64,000 bases of DNA from Phanerochaete sordida. Taxonomy: Eukaryota > Basidiomycota > Agaricomycetes > Polyporales > Phanerochaetaceae. Location of the stretch: positions 310,001-374,000 of the forward strand of contig BPQB01000027.1 of NCBI GenBank assembly GCA_019973155.2. The letters are read 5' to 3'. The notes beneath the pieces are model-generated. The model did no database searches, was not told the DNA's origin, and worked only from the letters and a program-made list of their open reading frames with translations. Each line of letters opens with the position of its first letter. Position 1 is the first letter of the stretch. The position numbers were made by a program, and so were the translations under genes. Below, in pieces: positions 24,344-34,252 of this stretch.

Positions 24344-25252
24344 CTAGATGCTACACTCGCTCAACGACCCGACATCCTCGTCGTCGCTGTCCGCCACGAC
24401 GAACGCGCTCGCGCGCCGCGCGCCGCGCTCGATGAGCCCCTGGATCTCCGCCATGAGCCGGTCCGCCTCCGCCATGCGCTCCGAGAGCCGCTTTTCGCGC
24501 TCCGCATCCCCATACACATCCCCCGCCGGGTCCACGAACGGGTCCGCTGGCGGGTCCGCGAACGGGTCGCCGAACGCAGCGACCCCGCCGCGCAGCGGCG
24601 TGCGCGGGACGTACGCGGGCGGCGGCGGGTAGAGCGGCGGCGGCGAGAGGGGCGACGCGAGCGGCTTGAAGCACGGCGGCGGCGTCGTGGGCGACTCGGA
24701 GTCGGGCGAGCGGAGCAGGGCGTCGTACTGCGCGTCGTCGTCCTTCATGCGTGCGTACGCGCGCGTCGGGCGCCGTGGCGACGAGAGCGGCGTCTTCGCG
24801 AAGGGGTTGGAGAACGGGTTTGAGAGGGGCGGGATGTCGAGCTTGAGCGCGCCCGCGAACTTGCGGCGTGTCGCGTCGCGCTCGCGGCGGCGGGCGGGTG
24901 TGAGGTGGAAGGAGCGCAGAGCGTGCCGTCTCGAGTGTGAGGGCTCTGCGGGTGAGCGGCGGAAGGGGGCGGTGAGGAGCGTGCGGAGGCGCGCGAGCAG
25001 CGGGCGGGGCTTGCGTGGGGGCGGGGCGAGCTGGCTGAGGCTATTTGACCGTGCGGGCCTCCGCCGCGGGAAGAACTGGTATGCGACGACGAGGCTGAAG
25101 AGGCTCACTGCGTTTGGGTCACGTAGGGTGGTCAGAGGGCCGCTGAAGCGAAATCGGAGCGACGACTTACGGACGCCAAGGACCATTCCGACGACTGTGC
25201 TGGTGGCCACATGAGTGTCGTGCACCTCTTCGGCTCTTCTGAGCACCGCCAT
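24344..25252 (-). CDS. Single-pass membrane protein with tandem PPxY motifs and coiled tail
   Basis: Unnamed fungal protein. The ATG at 25252 has an ideal context (CCACCATGG). A 63-bp in-frame intron (GTAAGT...CGCAG, about 25104-25166) is likely: removing it joins TVVGMVLGV to LSLFSLVVAYQFF, a perfect transmembrane helix followed by basic PRRRPAR. The cytoplasmic part has an Arg/Ser/Pro-rich stretch, repeated NPF-like boxes (SNPFSNPFAKTP), paired PPxY motifs in PPPLYPPPPAYVP, DPFADPPADPFVDP, an acidic/basic helix (AEREKRLSERMAEADRLMAE) and an acidic end DSDDEDVGSLSECSI-TAG. PPxY suggests binding to Rsp5-type WW domains, and NPF boxes bind EH domains of endocytic proteins, so a role in membrane traffic is inferred. 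Length is about 280 residues. Divergent from the WDR7-like gene with a 730-bp shared promoter. Confidence 0.75.
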   Translation of the reverse strand: MAVLRRAEEVHDTHVATSTVVGMVLGVRKSSLRFRFSGPLTTLRDPNAVSLFSLVVAYQFFPRRRPARSNSLSQLAPPPRKPRPLLARLRTLLTAPFRRSPAEPSHSRRHALRSFHLTPARRRERDATRRKFAGALKLDIPPLSNPFSNPFAKTPLSSPRRPTRAYARMKDDDAQYDALLRSPDSESPTTPPPCFKPLASPLSPPPLYPPPPAYVPRTPLRGGVAAFGDPFADPPADPFVDPAGDVYGDAEREKRLSERMAEADRLMAEIQGLIERGARRASAFVVADSDDEDVGSLSECSI

Positions 25253-25984
25253 GGTGGATTTAGACTGTGAAGGGAGGACGAGCGAGCCGCATGCGCAGGC
25301 GACGGCTGCAGAATGCATATTTGTGCGGGTTTAGAGCGCGCGCGAGGAGCAGCGACGACGCTCGGAAGCCTGAGCAGGACCCTTGCGCAAGCGAGCAGCA
25401 CATTGACTGAAGCATTCGCCTATCAGATGGAAGCGTCCGCTGTCAGCGGCAGAATGGCATGGGAAATCCAGAGTCGCTCACTGGATGCCTGACTAGGATG
25501 TCCGTGGAGGAGCCAGAAGGCCGACCCTAGGACAGAGCGCTGCCGAAGCGGGCTGCGACAGTTTCTGCCACGGCTATCGACGCCCAAGCTGCTGAGAGAA
25601 AGGCGGACATCCTATTTCACTTGAACCTTCGAAGCCAGGGAGTCGTCAGCTGATTGTACCGCCAAGAGCCCCAAGAACAGACCGGAAAGCTTGTCCAGGA
25701 TATTCCGCCAGTGATAGCATGACTTCGGACGCTGTGCGACAGGATGAGTGGATGGCCGGCATGGTTACCCGCCACAGCGTTCCCAGAGTGCGACATGTGC
25801 CAGAAAGAGTATGCGGCGTGGGAAGAGCCCCCCTCGGGGCAAAGCGCCTATCGCCGCATTCCCACCAGGCGCGCCCGTCGTCACCGCGCTGCACGCGCTC
25901 TCGTCCTCCCGAGCCGCATACAGCCAGCTGCCTTCCACGTCTGCAACAGGCCAGCTATCCCCGTCGTCCCATGATTGCCCGACC
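25253..25984. promoter_or_regulatory. Divergent promoter region
   Basis: 730 bp between the PPxY membrane protein (minus) and the WDR7-like gene (plus). No clear TATA box; GC-rich, as for housekeeping promoters. An in-frame ATG at 25748 exists but the downstream ATG at 25985 is preferred. Confidence 0.4.
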
Positions 25985-28900
25985 ATGACCGTGCAACTTT
26001 CCCTCACGCTCGCCGACGACCCACAGTCCTCAATCCAGACCAGCTTCTCTCAGGCCGTTCCGTCCTGCATCCTCCCATTACGAAAGGACGACGTCGGGGG
26101 AAGCTCTGTTGCGCCCGAAACTCTTGGCGGCGCTATAGTAGGGTGCGAAGATGGCAGCCTGTACCTCTTCCACTCGCGTAAAGCCCCCGCCAGGGCCCTC
26201 TCAGTAGACCCGTTTACACGAAAGCGTGAGTCGCCGCACCCACCCTCTTCGGCGGCGAGCTCTGTGCCTGCGACGCCCCGTCACCTCCGTAGGGGCGTCC
26301 GTTCCCCCCGCTCGTCGTCGCCCGCGTCCCTCAATTCCCTGAAGTCGCCCACCTTCTCCCCGTTTCATGTCTCAAAGCCCACGGTCGTCTCGTCCGTGTC
26401 GACCGAGCAGGTGGAGGCACCCAAGAACTACGTCGACTTTGAGGACGAGCAGGAGAAGCTGAAGGGTCTGTTGAGAAAGAAGGGCGGGGTGAAGGACAGG
26501 ACGGTCGTGGACGCGCTGCTGCCCACCGGAGACAAGGTGAAGCCCTTGGGACCTGACAAGTGCACTCATTCAGACTCTCTGGACACCACCCCGTCAGAGC
26601 CTCCTTCAAACCAAGACCTTGTAACACCGAGATCCTCGAGCGCGTCTGAGGAGTCGCTGTCGACCCCGTCTACCCCGTCTATACCCTCTGCCTTTCATGC
26701 CGCCGACGCGTCCGAACCCGCGACCTGGTCGCTCATCAGCCATTCGTTCCCCACATGCAACGGCCTTCCAAGTACCGTCACCTCACTCAAGGCTGCTCCA
26801 GGGCTGCCGCTGGCAGTGGCACTCCTAGAGGCGGGGTACGTGTGATAGCATGCTGCCGCCCGCCCCGTCTTATATGTCTCCAGCGCAGTGAACGCGTACG
26901 CGACAGAAGACGGCTGCTGTGTCGCCACAAGCCCAATCGAGACCGAATCATTAACTACATCCACGAGCACGAAAATACCATCGAAGCTCCCCGTCATCTG
27001 GCACTGGCGGCACCTCCACGTCGCGCCTCTCAGCAGCGTACGCACCCCTGAACCGCGCCCTCATGCCCTCTCCAACTAACACCTGCAGTCCACCCTGGTG
27101 CTGGCGTGCGCGTCCTCCGAAGCGACGACGTCGACCATCCAGCTGCACGACCTCGAGACCGGCGAGCGGACCGAGGAGTCGCGCCTCGTGGCGTTCGCGC
27201 TGCACATGGCGCGGCACGCCGACCCGGGCTCCGCGTCGCTCACGAAGCTCGGCGACTGGACGCTCGCGGGGCCCGCGGAGGGCGTCGCGCTGCACGCTGG
27301 CGCGAGCGGTGAGCCGCCCCCGCGACACGCCCGAGGGCCCGCGCTGACACGCCTCCAGGACAGATCACGCTCGTGCACGTCGACGCGGCGCACCACGTCG
27401 TGCGTCAGACGCTCGCGCTCGCCGAGGGCCCGCCGACGCCGAGCGCAGACCCCGATGAGTCCAGCTCGCAGCTCGCGCTCCCGAATCCGTTCAAGGCGCT
27501 CAAGGGCCTGCGCTCGTCTGAGAACCTCGTCGCGGAAACCAAGAACGAGGATACGGGACGGGTCCTCCTCACGGATACCTTGGATCTTGGCCTGCTGCCG
27601 CTCGGGGTGCCGCTGCAGCCGCTGCGGGTGCTCGAGTCGGAGGCGTTGTCGTTGGCGCTGGCGTGGACACACGAGGAATTGGTTGTATGCGCTCGTATTG
27701 GCTGCCAGACGCGATGTGACTGAAGCCATGTTCGCTCTAGGTCTTCGACATCGGCGGCATGGCCGTCAGCAAGCTCGGCGCGACGGGTGTGCAGGGCATA
27801 TGCGACGTCCATTGGACCGAACGAGATTCGTTGACGATCGCTTTCAAAGTGAGTCGCCATTGTGAAACTGTACACTCGAAAGCTCAATGGGAGAGCCAGG
27901 ACCGTGCCGAGGTCTACGACCTGGTCGAAGTCGACGCTAACAACGACTCGGTCAGCGACGAGCAGCCCGTCGCAGGCGCGAAGACGCTGGAGTACGCCCC
28001 TCAAATATCCCTCCCTATTCCCCGCTGACAAGCAGCAGCTTCCGGATACGCCGCTCGGCAGCATACTCCCCGACGCGCCTCTGCGCCCTGACGGCCTCCG
28101 GCGACGTCCTCGCGGCCCGCGCGAAAAACGGGCGGCTGCGGCTGCAGGCCACCGCGCTGGCGGGCGCGGCGGACGCCGGCACGAGGGTCGTGTGGAAGCC
28201 GCGCAGAGACGCCGTCGAGAAGGGGTTGTCAGGGTCGAGGGTCACGGCTGTGCTTTCGTTGGGTCTCGACGAGATGTTTGTTGGTCTCAGTGCGTCTACT
28301 CTTGCTTCCATCGGGATCGCTTACCGACGTACTGGGGCGTCCAGGTGACGGCATCGTCTCGCGCTGCTCGTTCAGCCAGCTCGTCCTCGGCGCCGCGCGT
28401 TCGCAGTACAGCACGCCGTCCGATATTCCCCTGAGGGGGCGTATATGCAGCCTGCACGCGACGTGGAACGAGCGGACCGGCGAGAACTTGGTCGTTGGCG
28501 GCGCTGACGACGGGTCGGTCGCTGTCTGGAGCAGGAGGTACGTCTCACCCACTCAAAGATTCATCTGGAGACTAAACGTGGAGAACAGCACTCTGAAGCT
28601 GCTAGCGTGCTGGACGATCTTCACCGAGCCGCTCGCAGAGGTGTTACACATAGCGAGCGGCCGGCTGAAGGAGTGCATCTTCTGCATCTCGCGCGACGGC
28701 ACGATCGCGGTCGTCTCATTGGACGGCTACGAATTGTACGTCCCCCTCCGCGCCTCACACCCCACACAAGGCTCACGCCACCCCCAGCCTGTACCTGATC
28801 CCCGCGTCCGTCGCGCCGCTGCGGAAGATCTGCCTCGGCGAAGACAATCTGCTGCTCGTGTACGGCGACGGGCGCGCGCGGCTGTGGGACACGCGGACGC

Positions 28901-31078
28901 GCGAGTTCTGGCGCTCGATGGGCGCGGACAAGACGGAGGACATGCTCCGGCAGGGCGGCTGGACCGAGTGGTGCGTGCGCTCGCTCCTCAGCAATGCTCA
29001 AGCGGCTGAGTGGCGGGCAGGACGATCCCGCTGGCGGCGGAGGACGGGCCGCAGGACGTGTTCGCGGTGGCTGGGTACGACCATCTGCCCGACGCCGGTG
29101 AGTCCTGCGTTGAGCTCATGGCGTGTGCTGACGCGCGCCAGGCGCGACGCTCGTCGTCGACGTCGAGGCCTTCCTCACGCAGGTCGCGGCCGCCGCCGCC
29201 GCTCGGGCCGCAGAGGCCAGCGCGAGCGCCGCCGCGGCGTTCAGGAAGGAGGCCCTGACGGCGCTGCTGGCGGGGCTGCTCACGTTCGGCGTCAGCGACG
29301 AGATCGACCGGATATGCCGCGAGAGGCTGGGTGTCAGCGGGGCGGTGGGCGGGGCTGGGGCTTATTCGTACGTTTTTTGCCGGGGTGTGTGGATGATGTG
29401 CTCATGGACGGATGGTAGACACGGGTCAGCGACGGTCTTCGCGGATGCCAAGGCGCAAGGCGCTTGGGCTGTGTCGTCGCTCGTGTCGGCGACTCGGGCG
29501 ACCGCTATTATGAGCGTGCTGCAGGTCCTCGCGCAGCAGATCGGTATGCCGTCACTTTGGGTCGATTGGAGTCGCTGCTGATCACGCCTCCGTCAGACGA
29601 CGCGCACACGGTGTCTGCGTTCTACACTGCCTCCCTGGCCCACGCGATCGGGCATGTGTACAAGGCGCCGAACTTGGCGTGGCTCGGGCGGACGTGGTTG
29701 CACTCTTCGCACGCGGAGGTGCGCAGTGCTGCACGGCTGCGCTTTGAAGTCGGGATTGCGCGTCTGCAGGACGAGGAGATCTTGGAGGTGGTCGACAGCT
29801 GGCAGTCATCTCGTAAGCGTCGCATTCGTGTTGGGCGTTTTCGCACACGTGCTTACCGGCCCATGCAGTACCCTCGCTGCAATTGGGCCCTGTGACAGAA
29901 TCGACTCAAAGCGCGCTGGCGCTGTTCATTTGCGGAAACATCGCAATCGAGAAGTACAGCCTGCTGCACACCACGTCAGTCCCCACCGCAGTCACTCGCC
30001 CTACGTGCTGACGCCCCTGTCAGGTCGCTCACGGACATCGCAAAGTCCATCGCGACCTACCTGCACGACGAGCACTGCCCGTACCGCGTGCTCGCGATCG
30101 ACCTCTGCTCGCGCGGCTTTCCGGTCTGGCAGCAGTACGTCGACGCGGTCGAGATGCTCCGCGCGCTCTTCGCGCTCGCGACCGCGAGCCGCAAGGACAG
30201 CAGCGCGACGCAGCCCGGCGCGGGCACGCAGGCGCGCAGCGCCGTGCTGCACATCGCGGCGGGCAACAGCCCGCTGTTCATGACGACCGTCTCGATGGAT
30301 ATCCTCCACCCGAAGAGCGTGCAGCACCGCAAGTCCGTCATGGCGCTCGTCATTTTCCTCATCCACAAGGTGCGTTAGCCGAGGGTGTCTGGTGCGGGCG
30401 GGTGCTCATGCTGGTATAGAAACCGCTTGTGTTGTACAGCAACCTGCCGAGGCTTGTGGAGGCGGTGGTGAAGTCACTCGATCCGAATTCGACGGCGGAC
30501 CGGGATGCGGTGCTGGACTCTGCGACCGAGATTCTAGGGCATATCGTGGATAGGTGCGTCAAGCGAGTACTCCGCCTTACGATGCTGACCTGCACTTCGT
30601 AGCTACCCGACAGTCGACTTCCACGGTCCCTCGCAGCGGCTCGCGGTGGGGACGAGCGAGGGCGCGGTCGTCATGTACGACCTGAAGACAGCGACGCGGC
30701 TGTACGTGCTCGAGGGGCACAAGAAGCGCACGACGGCGTGCAGCTTCTCGCCCGACGGGCGCCGGCTCGTGACGCTCTGCCTCGAGGAGTTCACGCTGCT
30801 CGTGTGGAAGGTCGGCACGAGCTTCACGAGCTTCTTCCTCCCTGGTGCGCCGCCGCGCCAGGGCCACAGCGGCAGCGAACCGTACAAAACATATCCCGTG
30901 CACATCGGCGAAGACGGTGCGTTTGTCGTCGCTCGCGTGTGGGAGTGTGTGGCTAATTGGTACTGGTCCAGGTGTCATGACTATCGCGAACACCCTCGAC
31001 CTCATCAAGTTCGAATGGCCCAGCGATCGGAGCGTCAGGTTGATGATTCGGGAGGTGACCCTTACCTTCAGCACATAA
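25985..31078 (+). CDS. WDR7/rabconnectin-3-beta-like WD40 protein
   Basis: Large WD-repeat protein with propellers at both ends, resembling metazoan WDR7 (rabconnectin-3 beta), which acts with the V-ATPase assembly machinery. The chosen start is MTVQLSLTLADDPQS (25985). The N-terminal part reads GAIVGCEDGSLYLFHSRKAP, then a Ser/Pro-rich insertion with NYVDFEDEQEKLKGLLRKKG. Further WD-like blades appear in GGADDGSVAVWSRR (28500), DGTIAVVSLDGYEL (28700), and VYGDGRARLWDTRTREFW (28860). The helical middle (about 29.2-30.5 kb) has IGHVYKAPNLAWLGRTWLHS. The end returns to WD repeats (GTSEGAVVMYDLKTATRLYV, GHKKRTTACSFSPDGRRL, LLVWKVGTSF) and closes LDLIKFEWPSDRSVRLMIRE, LTFST-TAA at 31078. Roughly fifteen introns. 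The C-terminal match to WDR7 is the best evidence; function in V-ATPase assembly is by family. Confidence 0.82.
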
Positions 31079-31547
31079 CGGAAAGTAGATTATTTGGATA
31101 TATTCTGACATTAATGATACCAGAGCATGCGTTTTCTCAATAATCTTCGGGACCGTGGAGATCGAATTGCTGCCGACCAGAATGCATGGCAGTTACGGGG
31201 TCTGCCTTCGTGGCGTTCTGAGACCCCGGCCTCTAGACCTCAACCTCCGCGGACCGTTCGTCTGCGATCTTCGAAGCGAGCGGTCCACACGTTCCATGCA
31301 TCGCCGCTCGCCGGGCCACTCGACCTCCAATTTCGGGTGCTGCACGCCCACGGCGGGGGGCGCCCTCCGCTTCGATGCCTTCTGATCATCACATGGCCGC
31401 CGCCGCCGCCATTCGCCGATAACGCGCGCATGTGGCCCGCGACGGCATGCTCGATAGCACGGGTCAGCTGTACGTGTTCGATGGCTTCGCGTCAGGCCTT
31501 CTGCGTCGCTGCAGGCGATAAAGCAGGCGATAGACCGTCGCTGGGCG
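31079..31547. other. Intergenic region upstream of the first GH20 gene
   Basis: About 470 bp without a gene; holds the promoter of the hexosaminidase at 31597. Confidence 0.5.
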
Positions 31548-31556
31548 TATAAATAG
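31548..31556 (+). promoter_or_regulatory. TATA box, GH20 gene 1
   Basis: TATAAATAG 49 bp before the ATG at 31597, the strongest TATA match in the window; implies a short leader of about 20 nt. Confidence 0.75.
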
Positions 31557-31596
31557 CCTCGAGCGCGACGTCAGCGGTATCGTTCTCCAGCTCGCG

Positions 31597-33820
31597 ATGC
31601 GCGTCACGACGTTCAGCACGAGGGGCCTCTTCGCCCTCGCCATACTCTGCAGCGGCGCCGCGGCCCTCTGGCCCATCCCGCGCCAGCTCTCCACCGGCAC
31701 GTCCCCGCTCGTGCTCGCACCCGGCTTCGCGATCGTCGTGCCCCCGAACGCGCCGGCAGACCTGCACGCGGCGGTCTCGCGCACCGCTGGGAACCTACGC
31801 ACCGACAAGCTCGAGCGGCTCGTCGTTGGGCGCGCGTCCGCGGACAAGGCCGCCGTGGTGGGGGCAAAAGCGCTGCCGAAGCTCACCCTCGCGCTGGCGC
31901 ACGGCGCGGCGATGCGGAACGTCGCGACGGAGGCTGTCGTGCCCTTGGAAGAACGGAGCGAGGAGTACATGCTCACGGTGCCTGCGGACGGACAGGAGGC
32001 GACGTTGAGCGCGAACTCGACGCTGGGCCTGTTGAGGGGCCTCACGACGTTTGAGCAGCTGTGGTACGACCTCGAGGGGGAGGCGACGTATACGCTTGAG
32101 GCGCCGATTGCGATCACGGATTCGCCTGCGTTCGTGAGTGTTGTATATGTTTTGGTGAGTAGAGGTGAACTAAAGGCCTTTTATCTGCAGCCGTACCGCG
32201 GTCTCATGCTTGACACTGCTCGTAATTTGTAAGTAGGCACGATTTCTGATGCGCACATGTATAAACTACAGTCTGCTAGCTTCCCTGTAGCGGACATCAA
32301 ACGCACCATCGACGCTATGAGCATGACCAAGGTATGTAGTCCTCACTCTTTCATTTTCCAAGGCTAACGGTTCGCGCTTCTCAGCTGAATCAATTCCATT
32401 GGCACATTACGGACAGCCAGAGCTTCCCTCTGGTAGTGCCCGGCTTCACAGAAGTCGCCGCCAAGGGGGCATACTCCTCGTCTATGACCTATTCGCCATC
32501 CGACGTCCAGGATATTGTCAGCTATGCGGCTCAGGTAACATTGTGATTTCTCATTCGAATATATTAGATTGCTCATACGGCGTTCGCAGAGAGGTGTCGA
32601 TGTTGTTGCGGTGCGTGGCACACTTATACTGTGTCAGGACCCGCACTGAATTGGAGGGCAGGAAATCGACACGCCCGGACACACCGCCATCATCCACGAA
32701 TCGCACCCGGAGCACGTCGCATGCTTCGTCTCGTCCCCGTGGTCGACATTCGCCAATGGTACGCCCCGCTTCTCTTCTGCCACCCAACCCTCTGACACCT
32801 CACCCAGAACCGCCGTCGGGACAGCTACGCTTCCCTTCGCCCTCGACGCGCAACTTCACCGCTTCGCTCCTCTCAGCCGCCTCGACGCTCTTCCCGTCCA
32901 CGCTCTTTAGCACCGGCGGCGACGAGCTCAACACCCCGTGCTACGCCGCGGACGCCGAGACCCAGCAGATCCTAAACAGCACCGGGCAGACCCTCGAGGG
33001 CGCGCTGAGCACGTTCACGCAGGCGACGCACGGCGCGCTGCGCGCGAAGGGCAAGACGCCGATCGTGTGGGAGGAGATGGTGCTCGACTTCAACGTCACG
33101 CTCGGGAACGACACCGTCGTCATGGTGTGGATCTCCTCGCAGAACGCGGCGGCTGTCGCGCAGAAGGGCTTCCGACTCGTGCACGCGCCGTCGGACTACT
33201 TCTATCTGGTGCGCGTGTTTTGGAGTGTGCGTGGTTGCGGAGGCTTATCGAGGCCCGCGGCCAGGACTGTGGGGGCGGCGAGTGGATCGGGGCCGACCCT
33301 GCAGGGTAAGTGAAGTCTGTGCTAGGTTTATAAAGCGTGATACTGACATGTGTACGAGAATAGGAACAGCTGGTGCGACCCTTTCAAGACATGGCAACAT
33401 GTGCGTACTCTCAGCGCCATACGAATGTTCTTGGCTTAAACAGGCCGTCCCTAGTCCTACACCTTCGACCCGTACGCGAACATCTCGGAGTCAATGCAGC
33501 ACCTTGTTCTCGGAGGTACTTAAACCGACAGCATCATTCCGCGACTTGCACTGAACATAGACACAGGCCAGCAGCTCCTCTGGACGGAGCAGTCCTCACC
33601 AGAAAACATGGACTCAATCATCTGGCCGCGCGCGGCGTCATCTGCGGAGGTGTTCTGGACGGGTGCGACGCTGCCCGACGGCTCGCCGCGCAACGGCACG
33701 AGCGCGCTGGCGCGCCTGCACGACCTGCGCTTCCGCATGGTGCAGCGCGGGATCAGCGCGATCGCGCTGCAGCCGCTTTGGTGCGCACTGCGCCCCGCGC
33801 TGTGCAACCTCAGCTCGTAG
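31597..33820 (+). CDS. Secreted beta-N-acetylhexosaminidase, GH20, copy 1
   Basis: Cleaves terminal GlcNAc/GalNAc from chitin oligomers and glycans; extracellular. MRVTTFSTRGLFALAILCSG is a signal peptide followed by ALWPIPRQLSTG, the usual start of fungal mature GH20 enzymes. The N-terminal chitobiase-like domain ends in TLGLLRGLTTFEQLW. The barrel follows across several exons: YRGLMLDTARNL, FPVADIKRTIDAMSMTKLNQ, FHWHITDSQSFPL, EIDTPGHTAIIHESHPEH, FSTGGDELNTPCY (catalytic Asp-Glu pair, about 32925), IVWEEMVLDFNVTL, NSWCDPFKTWQ, LLWTEQSSPENMDSIIWPRA, and LQPLWCALRPALCNLSS-TAG. About seven short introns. Substrate-assisted mechanism with Asp-Glu is a family property. About 550 residues, intact. 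Paralogue of the gene at 40496. Confidence 0.94.
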
Positions 33821-34252
33821 TCAGCACACTGCAGGGCATAGAGTCCAAAGAGATAGCATTGCGGTCTATGTGCCATATGTATTGTGGGTGTGCATAGGGA
33901 TTATGAGAGGATTAACGAACGCGGGTGGGAGCGAGAGCCAGAGAGCCAGAGAGCTAGTGCACAACATACGAGAGTTTGCTTCGACGTCTATAGGTATCTT
34001 CAGAGCTTGCCTCAGTGTCCGGGGTGTACAGGTAGGTATCGTGCGGGAGATTAGGCGGCAGCGAGCGGAGAGCGGAAAGAGCGACGGGTGCTGGCGACGA
34101 GACGAGAGCCGAGAGACGGTGATTACGATGACAAGAGGCTGAAGGATTGAAGATGGTGTGGTTGCGCGAGAGCGGGAAAACGAATGCGGGGGTTAGTACG
34201 AGGTAGCGCGTGTGCGTGTATTGCAGGGGTTAGCGGGGTGGTCGGCGGGGTG
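33821..34252. other. Intergenic region between convergent genes
   Basis: No gene. A short purine-rich patch with repeated GAGAGCCA-type units lies at about 33930-33955. Confidence 0.5.

Noticed and set aside
24257..24823. 188-codon plus-strand frame opposite the PPxY membrane protein
   Set aside because: Almost pure Arg/Ala/Glu repeats caused by GC-rich codons on the other strand; the minus-strand frame has an ideal start context and a membrane helix.
25748..25984. Upstream in-frame extension of the WDR7-like gene
   Set aside because: Low-complexity Arg/Pro/Ser content; the MTVQLSLTLADD start at 25985 looks like the family's beginning. Could still be coding.
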